From contig CM042685.1 in NCBI GenBank assembly GCA_023614405.1, positions 230,247,661 to 230,311,660 of the forward strand: a stretch of 64,000 bases of DNA, in the 5' to 3' direction. This stretch comes from Avena insularis (Eukaryota > Streptophyta > Magnoliopsida > Poales > Poaceae). The position numbers and the translations under genes are program-made. The notes beneath the pieces are model-generated. The model was not told where the DNA came from and did not search any database. It saw nothing but the letters and a program-made list of their open reading frames with translations. Numbering within the stretch: position 1 is the stretch's first letter; each line of letters begins with the position of its first letter. This document shows positions 31,892 to 44,254 of this stretch, in pieces.

Positions 31892-34800
31892 CAGAGGCTG
31901 CTAGGGTTCGCCTCTTCCTCCGCCGGGGATAGGCTCCTACGGGCGCCTCTCCTAGGTGGGAAAAGAGCCCGACCGCCGCTTGCCCGCCTCTCAAGATCTT
32001 TTGGAGATCCTCCGCTCGTCAGCAGTTGTGCATCCCCTATCCTCTTTTTCTCTCTCCAGTCCGGCCACCCCTTCCCTGGCGAATCCACTGCCGCCGTCAC
32101 CGTGTCCCCGATCCTCCCGTCACCAACCAGCCTCCATGCGTGGGGGCAGAGCTCCGCAATTCCTCCAGCGACGCCAGCGCTCCTTCAACTCCAACCACCA
32201 CCTCCATCAGCAAGGTGAGGCAATCTCCCCTCCAGATGGCACGGTGAAGCAATTTGTTCCTGTTTCTTTTCTTGCCTATTTTGTAATATTTTCTTTGAAG
32301 TTCCACATTGATCTGTGTTGTTTCATGTTTGGACTATTATCAGCAGAGGGGTCCGGTTCATGACTGCTTGAGCTTTATTTAGTTGTAGACCTGTAGGGAT
32401 GCAATCCAAGCCAATATGTGTTCGATTCTCTTCGGATGGTTTGAGCATCGGCCAATAGGGTGTAGTTTTTTTCATGAAGTTGATCACTAGAATTTCGGCT
32501 TTGCACACTATTGTAGTATTGTGACGAGGACTACAATCAGGAATCGGTCGCTTCTTTGAATCGTTGTTCTCTGTAGTTAAATTATGCAACCGTATGTGAT
32601 TCATTCCATCTCACTTACGGAGCTAAGTTGATCATTTGCTTTGCGGGTATATTAATTTGGGTTTGCTTCATGCCTTTTTATCTTCCCTTTCCTATACTTA
32701 CCTTTGATGTTGTGCTTTGGAGATACAAAGATTACACAGTCTGTGCTTTTGCTGTAGGTCGATTATTCTACAAGACTTGACTTCATGCTGCACCGGTGAA
32801 CAACAGATCAATTGACAGGCCTTCTACAAATTAGTACCAGAACAGGGCATGATGCAGGTATAGAATATATGGCAGTTAAAATGCTTGAACCACCAAGATC
32901 AATTAACAGGCCTTCCATTATGTTTGTTGACATAATAGATTTATTCCTTGCTACCAAGCGATGCACAACTCAAGCATCATATGTTTTGTCAGACATGGTA
33001 AACAGACAAAGGTCACAAAGCCAAAAATAAATATAGGAGTTCTCCTGCCGTTCTGCACCACCCTAGAGTCAGACCATCCCCTCCTGACCCACATGGTCTG
33101 TTAGCGATGGCGAGCACTCCGGCAGAAATGGAATCCTCCAGATTGAAGGATTGTCGGAGTCTCAGGCCGCAAACCGTCGCCCATGGCATTGTTGAGGGAC
33201 AAAAAAGTGTGTTGTTGATGTTTTCTCGCTCCAATGAGGATTAGGAGGATGTCAGTACTCTTTCGATTTACTCTTGTGCGTTTGATACATCGTGAGGATG
33301 TTGCATATAATCTGTAAGTATTCTCACTTTTAATAATAACATGTTTGGTTCAACACTCAAGTCCAGCTTTGATTTGTTATGCCGTTTCACTTATTCAATG
33401 TTTACATGTGTATTCCTAACCTGCCAGCATGGTTTGGTGTGGCTTGTGCGCTAAATCCAACATTGAATGGATCTTCAAGTCCATTTAGATTAGATATGTT
33501 AATCTCTCGCATCGCAGGATGATGTGTGTATTTTACATGTCCATCCCGGAGAGCTTAAGCATGTAGAAGGAAACAACATTGAGGCGAGACACCAGTCCTT
33601 CACCATTCTTAACTTAACCTTTCGTAGTTTTGAGATAATATTTATTTGTGAGTACCGTTTTTCTCAATGTATGCAAATTCAGTTGCCTGGCAGTAAGAGC
33701 AAGCTTCATATGTGGCCTTAACATGCTCATTTGCATGGTCCTCTAGGAATTTAAAATAGCTTGTACATTATGAATCCCTAAGGAGCTGTAAGCTCGCTAG
33801 GATTGATGCCCTGTGGTTGCTCCTTTGTTCCACCAAATCACATGTCGCCACGTGAGCGAAATACTGCCTCAAGTCGTGTCACTCCCAGACCAATAGTAGG
33901 TGAAGTCGGTGGTACGCAATTTTAGTCGGTTCGCTATCTCCAAAAGGAAAGCCGATTTGAGTATTTAGCGCTCAGATTGAAGCCCTCATGAAGATGAAGG
34001 GTTTGTGTCCTGCCTTCAACCCCTCCTCGATGACGACGCCGCGGGCCTTCCCCCGATGGAGGCATTGTTCCGCCGTGCACAACTACCTCCTCGACATCGC
34101 CTCCTGCCCTGGCACCCAGATCCGCCATCCCGTAATGCTTCAGGTGAGCGGACCATCACCATTTCTGATAAGAAATTTGGGCTTTAATGGTATCTCCTGT
34201 GTTGTCAAGATTTTGGGGGAATCTGATGGAACTTGCCGTGATTTGACTAGGAACCTCGGTGGTGGAGGTTGATTTGGAGCAGCCCTCTGCGGCTCTCAAG
34301 CTGTGGTGGCATGGCATGTTTTGAAATTTGGATCCGAGCGGCACGACAGAGCAAGTCCTTCAGCGGATGGACTCAGCGAAAGAAGAGGAAGGTTAAGGGT
34401 GGCGCCAACCTCCACAAGAGCTAGGCATTGGAAAACGCCTTCTCCAACGTTGTAGGTTGCTCTTGCCCCATACGTTAGTGAAATCTCTACGTTTTGTAAT
34501 GTGCTCTGTTATGGATTGTTGCAAGCTCCTAACACTCCTCCACCTGTTCTAAATCATGGTTATCACATTGGATCTATTTAGATAGCAGTTCTTGACATTT
34601 CGCTTCCAGCTATGTGATTTTCTTCTATTATAGCAGGCATGTGCATCTAGATGTTGATTCATAGCAGCTTATAGAATTTCTCTATCTCAGCAGGTCTTTT
34701 GGAAACAGAGGAATTGGGCACTGGGAACGGTACTTTCCACAAGATGCAGGGTTCTAGGCTGTTGTCTGGAATTGTGGAGGAAATAAGGTCTTGACTGATT

Positions 34801-37800
34801 CTACCGCCGGTGGATATTTACTGTTTTATTTATTTTAGCAAATTGCCTCATTATCTTTTAGTCCCTGCTCATGAAAAATGCTTCCCAATAGAATTTGGTG
34901 TCACACTACGAGTATAAAGGCTACTGGTATCTTACAGAGTCATCAAATTCTCTTTCGAGAGGAAACCCCATTAAAATATTATACACCATCAATCTCCGGT
35001 TGTTCACCAAGAAGAACCCCTCTGCCAGCCGCCAAAAAGAACCCCTCCATGAAGGAGTTGGGTGGAGGATAGGCAGCGACACACGACAGACGTTCTTCTC
35101 GGCCGTCCCCCCAGCCTAACAGCTTCATCTCTTCCTCCGACAAGTCTACTTAGCGTCCCTCCATGTAAGTAGCTGGGTGTGGGTGGGGTTTATCCTATGC
35201 TAATCCTTTGGGCCATCGTGTTTCAAGTTCATGGAAACATATTTTTTTTAGGATTGGTGTGGTACTGCAAAGAATAAGAGCGAGAAACGTTGTCGTGGGG
35301 TGGGTATCAGCTCTGGAACTAGGGATTTCCTCACGATTCAAAAACTACATATTGATTGGCAGAGTCAATAATATTTAGATGCCATTTTGTATAATTTTTT
35401 ATTTAACATGGGTATTTTCTTGCTTAGGTGAAGTGTATTTGCCATTAAGAAAAATGATATTAGAATAGGCACTCTAAATCTGGTCCAATCCTTTGATCAC
35501 CAACGGTATTCCAAATTCATTCAAATCTGGTCAATGGCATTTGTTACTATACCCCGTTGTTTCTGAAAATTTCCATTTGGTCACTTAATCTCCCAGTTCA
35601 AAAGAAATTGGTTGATCAGATGTGGGCTCTCTTTTATAGGTCCATGGGAGTTTCTGAGTGTATGTTCCATTTGGTAGCAGCCTGCTCTGAGTTCTAGGGT
35701 GCCAGTGCGTAATTTTTTTCTAGGGGCTGCAGCAATGGTAGCGGCACTTGCACTTATTGTTCCTCGCTATATTGAAAGTAAAAACATATCTATTTCTTCG
35801 CTATATTCTGGTTAGAACAAATTCAAATTTCCTGACTATTATCTTATAAGAACAGATACAAAGGTTGTTCTGATGTCCTATAAACTTAACTGAGTGTGCT
35901 GTTGCATAAATCTATCTAGCTGTTATGTATATGCAGAAGTAGGATGATGATGATTTCAGATTAGAGACATCGCCTCTTTTAAATAGGAAAAATCGATAGG
36001 CGTCCATTTTCAAGTGGAACCCATCTTCTAATATTAGTCATCATCTATATGACAGTATTTAGCGTAAAAAACTATATCACAGTATGAACTAAATGTTGTT
36101 TCAATTCTGTGAGATTCCTACTTACTGATATAGGGAGTATAAGCCTGAAACTGAACATGTTATGACCATTTTGGTCAGCAAATTAAGTGTATTCTTATAA
36201 GTTTATTGTTCGATTAGAAGTTTTGCAGCGTTAACTCATTTCTTTACGTTGTAAGTACAATGTGGCAATCTTTTCAGTTATATGATAACCATAAAAAGGC
36301 ATCTAGACACCCTCCAGAAAATGAGATTTTCACGTTTAAACTTGTATCTCCGAATTTAGCAACCTCTGGAAAAATAGTCACCTTTAAATGCCTTCTTCCT
36401 TCTATTTACAAAAAAATTATTTACACAAGGTTAAACTAATTATATGGTATGCCATATTCATATGCCCCTGATCATTATCTCTTACTAATAGCATACGGTT
36501 GTTTTTATCTTCCACTAAAATGGAAAATTCATTATTCCAGTTTAGATTTAATATGAGGATCAGAAGTAAAGAAGAATGGCACGGGAAAGGCAAACTATTT
36601 TTATTTTCACTTGTGAAGTTCACACGACACTAATGCGATTGCAACTAAACAATATCAGTCTATATGTTGATTTGATTGAACTAGGAAGAGTCATGTATGT
36701 TCTTCTGAGTCTATTATATATGACTTTTCTGAGTTGATACCAGGTTATACTGAAGCTGCACCTGTTACACCCATTACTAAACCTAAAAAACTATAGGAGG
36801 TTCAGGGCCAAGGGTAGCTGGAATCTAATGAGACCAAGGTCAGTCCCAAGGCAATTCTTATTTCGTAATCATTTCATGAGAATGGAGCTCAAAAGCCAGT
36901 CTTTTCTGTGATACTAGAATAAACAAATCTCTTTGGTATGTCATCTGTGCATTTGTAATAAAACTCATATCAACCGTGATTATGATGATAAAACATAAGC
37001 GAAGATAAAATTCTAAGCCAATTGGTGATGGTACTGGAATGGGCACACTATCTATTCGGGTGTGATAAAGCTCCAAGCAATCATGATCTGTCACAAGGTG
37101 TATGTGATGCATGGTAGTGCTATTGTATATTGGGATATTCGATTTTCATGCCATATTTTAGAACCCTGCGTTAATATAGACATAAGAAAGCATAATAAAG
37201 TTTATCATGTTTCCACTTTTAGTGCACATATGAATAAGGAAATCCACTTGTTTTTTTACACTGTAATGCTCTAAATATCATTATTTGCGTGCTAAAGAAA
37301 TTTACGACATCGATACAATATCATTGGATTTTTAGCTTCTTCTGGTATATATAAATGTACATGTGTAATTTCTCAGTTACGAGTATATTGGCATATCTGC
37401 ATTCTTATTTATTTTTGTGATCTTTCTTTGCAGATCTCAGCTTATCATTCCAGCCTTCTCTCTGCAATGATTCTCTGGAGGTGATGGATTACTTGCTCTA
37501 TTTCATGGTCTAATCAAGATTTGGTCCAGCTCAATGTCTTCATGTTGCAGGATACGATACATGTACTTAAGATAATTTTACTTCTTCCCTGGAATCCATT
37601 ATCATGTATGGCACTATGGCTAGATGAGGGAGGGGGAATGGGAGGTCAGCAGCGTGATCTCGGCATATCCCTATACGGAGTGTCGCTCGGCATATCCCTA
37701 TACGGGAGCGTATTCATATGATGTGCACTGCGCTTGGCATACTTTATTTCGAGCTGATTTTGCCGTATGCCAAGCGGGCGTTCGGCATATTGAGGGATTC

Positions 37801-38218
37801 CGTTAGTGAGATTTCTGCTCTCTAAGACATGATCGTGATGTTCAGTCAGTTTCAAAGCCATGCCTAGCAAGTGGAACTCAACCTGGTCATCATATGGAGA
37901 TGTCACGGTTCAGTTTAGGACACACCTACTGCTGTTTTCTTCATGGGCGATACCAGTCAATTATATCTTTTAACACAAGTTCATGTACTAGCCGCAGAGA
38001 TAAAATTATCGGGGCCACGTTAAAACCTTCACGTGAACGATATCAATAGTAGACAGTTCTCTAAAGATACATGGTTTTCGAGTAACATTTTTTCCATAAC
38101 AAAATGGTAAAAATGTACAAGACAAAATTGCATGTATGTCCACGAACAGACAATTATGCCATAGAATCTAAACGCTAAAACGGAGGATGGCGCAGCGGAG
38201 CGCGCCTGGCCCTTCTAG
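31892..38218 (+). other. 6.3 kb without a clear gene; ends in a Helitron-like 3' terminus
   Basis: GC-rich exon-like islands lie in AT-rich DNA at 31892-32215 (ends AGCAAG|GTGAGG), 33040-33240, 33990-34145 (ends TTCAG|GTGAGC) and 34270-34450, each followed by a donor-like site or intron-like sequence. No frame could be tied to a protein family. At 38189-38218 a GGCGC/GCGCC stem-loop is followed by CTAG and T, the mark of a Helitron 3' end, so the stretch could be a Helitron that picked up gene fragments; no TC 5' end was identified. A repeat cluster lies at 37660-37796. Confidence 0.35.
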
Positions 38219-38274
38219 TACAATCTCTCCTGGCCCTTCTAGTACAATCTCTCCTGGCCCTTCTAGTACAATCT
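38205..38274 (+). repeat. 24-bp tandem repeat at the Helitron-like end
   Basis: The unit CCTGGCCCTTCTAGTACAATCT plus CT is present at 38205-38228 and 38229-38252, with a third copy lacking the last two bases at 38253-38274. The unit includes the CTAG end and the following 10 bp. Confidence 0.85.
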
Positions 38275-39800
38275 AATCCAAAGGAGGATTACAAGAGAAA
38301 TTGGTTCGATTGTATTATTACCATATTAGTTGGTCGTCTACTTCTTTGAAAAGATGTTTCTCTTTCTCAAGTTTTGGAACTTCTTCATCAGTTTCACTAT
38401 AGATCACCCATTGCCAACTGAATCATAGTAAATGCTCCTCGGACCAATCGGCCATCTTTTGGTTTCTGCATTGCTGTTTTGAAGTGAGTAAATATCAAAG
38501 ACAAAAGGAATTGTACCAAGCAAGTAACTTGATTAACTTACTTCCAATGATTCGACTAATCAACTTCCATCAAAGAAACTTATGGCTCATGTACCACCTA
38601 TTTCCCTGCAAATAAAATAGTAACACCACCCATCTGCATACAGATAGAAAAGTAGCACTACCGATAAATCATTACAGATACAGTGAATAGTGACAATGAA
38701 TATTACAAATCTTATAAATTATGCAACTCAAATTTTGCTAGTACATCGGACAGCAATGTTTTAAAACATGAATGAGACTACCTGAGTGTCATGTTGGAGC
38801 CAGCAATTACAGGATACTTCAAATGCATATTCAACTCCTGAAGCTAATATTGGTCTAAGAATTTGGTAAGTCCGACAAAGAAAATAACCTATCTTGTGGC
38901 TAATTTGCGTGCATGGGTTCCTTCCCTGAAGTTAAAGCTTAAACTATGTATTCCACATCACAGTCCGTAGAATTGGAGATCAAAGATCAACCCAATAGTC
39001 ATTGAACTGGTACAGTGAAAGTAGACGCAGTACTTGTCTAGGTAAAGATATCAACATGGTCTACGCGGAATCTTATCAACCAACGGCAAGTCCATATGCC
39101 ACAAGATGATCCTCTGTGAGGTGTTGCGTCGAGCTTGAGAGCCCGGGCAACATGGCGGTCGGCAAGTTCTCCTCCTGCACGTGCAGAAACCTCCCCCTCT
39201 GCCGAGCGCCTAGAAAATCTCTCATGTGTGCCTCTCCAATACCTGAATTGGAGTTGTTATCTTATCGGTGCTTTACCTCATCGTCTCCATACAGGCGGAA
39301 TTGAATTTGGGGTTTCACTTGTGCCATCAACTATCCACGGAGGAATGGAGCACCACCATGAGATCGAAGGTCTCCACGATCGCCCCCTGATCCTGCCGGC
39401 AGAACCAAGAGAAAATAAATCAGAATCGAACGCAATCCATCGGACCCGGGAGACAGATCGAGGTGAGGTATGGCATACTGTATCAGGATTCAGGAATCAA
39501 GAGGCCGCATAACCTTGGGGCCCTCACGCCAAATCCATCTCCAATAGATCAATTTGGCAATTGGCATGAATGAGCCCGACAATTTGGCAATTGCCATGTA
39601 TCCTCAAGGGATGGGGTACATGCAGAGCAACGCACCTATGCTCCGAACAAAAGTAGCAGAGGGGAGGTGGCCTAGGAGAAAAAGAGAGGGCGTGGGCCTA
39701 AGAAAGCCAGTAGAGAAGGGAGTAGCTAGCCCACGGACCTATTATGCTGCTACAAGGGCCTGCTAGGTGAGATCCATGCGAGTGACTGCGAGTAATGCTC
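38275..39800. other. Intergenic, no gene recognised
   Basis: Mostly AT-rich. A GC-richer island at 39110-39520 has short frames on both strands without recognisable motifs, and 39540-39770 contains a doubled CAATTTGGCAATTG(G/C)CATG segment. Nothing further can be supported. Confidence 0.35.
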
Positions 39801-39807
39801 GGAAATC

Positions 39808-40170
39808 CACTTTTGAACCCGGGTGCATTTGCACCCGGTACAAAAATAATATATTTTAAAATATTTAAAAAAAGTTAAAAAAATATGTTTATGTGTAGCT
39901 TCACGTTTTAGCTTTACGCGAAGTCATTTCACAAAAAATCGATACATTTTGTGGGCTGTGCAAAAAAGACAAAAAGTTGTTTTGTGTAACACATTACTTT
40001 AGCATCAATTTTGTTCTTTTTGCACAAGTTACTCAATATGTTCATTTTTCGCGAAACGACTTTGCCCATACCTAAAACTTGAAGTTATACGTGCATATTT
40101 TTTTTAAATGACATTTCAAATTTTGACAAAAATCAAATTTAAATAAAAGGAGCATATGAGCTCGGGAGCC
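39808..40170. repeat. Foldback MITE-like element, degenerate
   Basis: The left part (CCGGGTGCATTTGCACCCGG, itself a palindrome, then A-rich DNA and GTGCAAAAAAGACAAAAAG) and the right part fold back weakly on each other around 39990. It resembles the clearer element at 41696-42046 in its GACAAAAA centre and its TGCA(A)AT(G)CACC ends. Confidence 0.4.
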
Positions 40171-40254
40171 AAAGAGCCAAATAGCCAGCAATGCTATTCT
40201 TCTCTTCCTATAAGTATTTTTGCAATAACATTTTCTGAGAATAGACTTTCTTGT

Positions 40255-41690
40255 CCCGTTTTATAAATAAAGTCATACAGTTAAATCGATACAAAATTAC
40301 AAAGTGATAAGGGGTTTTTCATACAAGCAGATCAAAGATAAAAAAACACTAAGAAGCAATGAGCCTGCCACCAAAGAAACCGTACAGAGATCGAGGAAAC
40401 CGAGCTCCACGATAACTCCCCCGAGGAGGTAATGACGCAAACTACCGTCATAGTCACCGAGACCAAAAAGTTTTAGGGTTTCCACCTAGAGCCCTAATAC
40501 AGAGAGAGTAGCCACAACTACGCCCTCAAGAGGTCACGACAACCACAGGCATTGTCGTTGTTGGCGCCGAAGTGCTGGTCTTTCGCTCAGAAAAACGCTC
40601 ACCACACTTGGTACTTCAGACCACAACTGTCCCCGAGCCAGTCATGTCTTCCAACACGTGATCTGGGCGTTGACCAAGCTGGAGCGCCACCAACACCAAG
40701 ATTCCCCTCCACCCGCTCCTCGCCACCCGCATGGCCCAAAGAAACGGGTCATCACCATCGCAAATGTCGCTCGCCGTTGAGACGCCCATGCGATCCACCT
40801 TTAACCGGGGCCACCGCCCAAGCATCAGCGAACTCGCACCCGCAAAGCTAGGTTCATTGCGTGACATGCAAGGGTGGAGGAGGTAGGTACGATTGACATA
40901 GGAGGGCGGCAACAACACAGGCACTCGGAGGAGACCGACCTCCACCGCGGTCTACAGTTTCTAACCGGGTGCGATAGCAGGAACACACCAGGCCCTCTAG
41001 CCGGGCCGGGCCCAGAAAAGGCTCATAAAGTCCCCACCACCACGTTGTTGTAGGATAGTTGTTGCCCTCCTACGCGCCTGCACCACCTCATCACCTTTAG
41101 AGACTGTCAGCACCACGCAAGGCTTGCCCAAACCCAGATTGGGCCCAAGGGGGCCAGATCTGGGCCAGCCAAACTGCTTGAGGCCATCACTTTGTCGGTC
41201 TCCACCCTTCTGGCCACTGCAGGTGTCGTCGTGCCGCCACTACACTGCTGAGCCGAGCCGTCGTCGATCTCCCTCCGGACGTGAGCCTCCTTGTCAGAGA
41301 ACCCCAAAAGAAGCTCCCATCACCATTGCCGTCGCACGCGAGGAAGACAAAAACATTGCCGTGCTCCTCCGCCTCCAGTATGAGGAGCCTCCTTAGCTTG
41401 TCCGCATCTCGCCCGCCCACCGAACAAAGGTATTGATGGATCTCCGTTGAGTCGCCGCCGCCAGATCGATCTCCCCATGTCATCCTCCATGCGAGCAGGA
41501 ACCAAGGCTCCACCATCGCTAGCACCACACAAGCTTTGCCTGACAATGAGGACGATGAGAGGGGGAGGGGAAGGGGGAGGGACGGGGAGGGGGCGAGGAC
41601 GGGGGAGGTTAGGGTTCACCCCCGGTCGCCCGTGGGAGCGACCTAGGAGCGAGATGACCAAAAGATGACCAGAGCGTGACAGAGTTAGGC
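40255..41690 (-). repeat. Dispersed repeat K, copy 2
   Basis: Same order of landmarks and same orientation as 23735-24960, starting TTTATAAATAAAGTCA and ending beyond GGTCGCCCG at 41625. The copies are clearly diverged, with many substitutions and indels. The long frames here are not conserved between the copies and are not called as genes. Confidence 0.55.
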
Positions 41691-41695
41691 GGCAA

Positions 41696-42046
41696 TTTGG
41701 CTCATAGGTGCAAATGCACTCATTGTGAGAAAACATATTTTGAAATGTCAAAAGAATCAAAAAAAATTTCTACAAATACATGCAAACATTTTATTTGATT
41801 CATAAGTTTCCAGGATGAAAGAACATTTTATGTTTTGTGTATAAAAAGACAAAAAATGTCATGTGAATAGTTGAATTCCTATGACGCATTTTGTCTTTTT
41901 ATACACAACACATAAAATTTTCTTTCGTCCCAAAAACTTGTGAACCAACATAAAATATTTTAATATATATGCTGGATTTTTTTGAATTTTTTAATATTTC
42001 AAAATATGTTTTCTCGCAGTGGGTGTATTTGCACCTGCGAGCCGAA
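41696..42046. repeat. Foldback MITE
   Basis: Arms at 41699-41747 and 41996-42043 share GGCTC, GGTGCAAAT and GAGAAAACATATTTTGAAAT in inverted order. The middle also pairs (AGACAAAAAATG against CATTTTGTCTTTTT), so nearly the whole 350 bp can form one hairpin. No protein and no clear target duplication are seen. Confidence 0.65.
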
Positions 42047-42682
42047 ATAAATATCCGCTTGAATGGAATTTAAAAGGAGTTAAACATGGCTACTTGGCAG
42101 TACTAAATTGTCTTCACAAAGTTGTCAACTTTTTTGACTTCAAAACATTGGATGGCCAACTTTTAGCGACATATAAAATATGCATCAGATATATACAAAG
42201 ATATAGCTTAGGGTATTTATGTATAATTTCGTCAGCAAAACAAAGATCAACTCGTGGTGTTTTAAATTGAGCAATGATTCTCAAACTTTTTAAGGACCTG
42301 ATTGGTTGCTTAGGTCTATTTTTTGCGCTCTTTCCGTCGCTCTCTCTATGTTAGTCTATCCCAACGGGCCCCCGCATTTCGGACAACAGTTTGGTCTGAA
42401 TCGATTCGTTTGTGGGATAGAGGATAGTCCGACCGGGCTTAGCTCGGTTTGCGGTGGCCTGTGCCTCCAACGGCATCACACCCAAAAAAGGCGTAGAAAA
42501 AAAAGAAAACAAAAATAATTAACATATTACATAAATGGTCTTTGTTCTGGTCCCCTGGTCACAAAATATACAGAAAAAAGAAAAAAACCCTAATATTATA
42601 GGGTGCCTTGGCGTGGAAGGGAGGCGAGGCGGCGGACGTTGCTACTGGTCGGCCGTTGCCTTGGTCCTGCGGCTGCGCCGCC
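42047..42682. other. Intergenic, no gene recognised
   Basis: Short stretch between the MITE and LTR retrotransposon G. It contains A-rich runs near 42480-42600 and a short GC-rich block just before the LTR (42600-42680). No feature is supported. Confidence 0.4.
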
Positions 42683-44227
42683 TGGTACGTCGTAAACGTA
42701 TCTATAATTTTTTATACTTCATGCTTGTTTTGTATCAACTATCTTATATTTTTCTACACTTTGAGTTATTTCTATACATTTTCTGGAACTAACCTATTAA
42801 CAAGATGTCACAGTGCCAGTTCATGTTTGTGTTGTTTTTTGTTTCAGAAAAGCTAGTAATGAAAATATTTTTAGAATTAGACGAAATCAAAGCCAAAGTT
42901 CCTATTTTTCTAGACACTACACGGAATCCGAAGGGGAGACGAAGAAGCGCCACGAGGAAGCCGCACCAGGGTGCCACGCGGATCCACCATGAGCCACGCC
43001 GCCCTATGGTGTGGGCCCCTCGGGTGACCACCGACCTTGTCCCTTCGCCTATATAAACACCCCGAGGAGAAAACCCTAAGGACCCGATCAGAAATCCACG
43101 AAAAAGTCCGTAGGCGTCGCCACCATCGTCCCTAGAACGGGAGGGACCTGAAGCTCTTTCCGGCACCCTGACGGAGAGGAGAGATCACCCTGGAGGCCTT
43201 CTTCATCACCATGCCAGCCTCCGGAGTGATGCGTGAGTAGTTCATCCTTAGACTATGGGTCCATAGCAGTAACTAGATGGTTGTTTCTCCTCTTTTGTGC
43301 TATCATGTTTATATCTTGTAAGCTGCCTATCATGATCAAGATCATCTTCTATAATCCTACATGTTGTGTTTATTGAGATCTGATGGATATTGAGTACTAC
43401 ATCAAGATTGATTATTGATTCTATCATGTCTATATTATTTGTGATCTTGCATGCTCTCTGTTGCTAGTAGTTACTCTAGCCAAGTATTTGCTTGTGACTC
43501 CAAGAGGGAGTATTTATTCTCGATAGTAGGTTTATGTCTCTAGTAATCTGGAGGAGTGGCAGAAACCTCTAAGGTTGTAGATGTGTTGTTGCTACTAGGG
43601 AGAAAACAACAATCCTTTGTCCAAGGGTAATTGTATTGTTTACTTTACACACTTTGCTTAATGTAATTATCTGTTACTTGTAACTTAATACTGGAAGGCC
43701 TGAAGGTGGATTATTAGTCATAGATGCAGTTGGATTACGGTCTATATATTATGTTGTAATGCCCAAACGAATCTCATAGAAATCATCATGACATGTACAT
43801 GCATTGTTATGCATTCTCAATCTGTCAATTGCCCAACTAATTATTCACACAACATGCTATTTATCTTATGGAGAAACACCTCTAGTGAACTGTGGACCCC
43901 GGTCCATTCCTTCCCACTGATATTCAATCTACTCTCTACTGTTTACTTTCTGCAATTACTACAAGTAATTACTTTCTTCTACACTATATGTTTAATCCTT
44001 TGTTTTTAGCAAACCGGTGAGCTTGACAACCTCACTGTAAGTTGGGGCAAAGTATTGTGGTTGTGTTGTGCAGGTTCTACATTGCTAGCAACACCTTGGG
44101 AGTTGTTTCCTTTCTCCTACTGGTTCGATAACCTTGGTTTCACAACTGAGGGAAAACTTGATGCTGTGCTCATCACACCTTGCTCTTGGGGTCTCCCAAC
44201 AGGCTCTATAGTAACCGAGCCACGTCA
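42683..44227 (+). repeat. 5' LTR of G
   Basis: 1,545 bp. It starts TGGTACGTCGTAAACGTATC (second-position A changed to G relative to the 3' LTR) and ends CACGTCA. A TATATAAA box at 43050-43057 is the likely promoter; downstream CCGAGGAGAAAACCCTAAGG would be the start of the transcript. The primer site follows 8 bp later. Confidence 0.85.
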
Positions 44228-44235
44228 AGACTTTC

Positions 44236-44254
44236 TGGCGCTGTTGTCGGGGAG
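44236..44254 (+). other. Primer-binding site of G
   Basis: TGGCGCTGTTGTCGGGGAG differs at two positions from the E primer site TGGCGCCGTTGCCGGGGAG. The mismatches agree with an inactive, ageing copy. Confidence 0.8.

Noticed and set aside
41187..41760. Frames of 119-146 codons on the minus strand
   Set aside because: They lie in repeat K copy 2 and the frame is not kept in copy 1.
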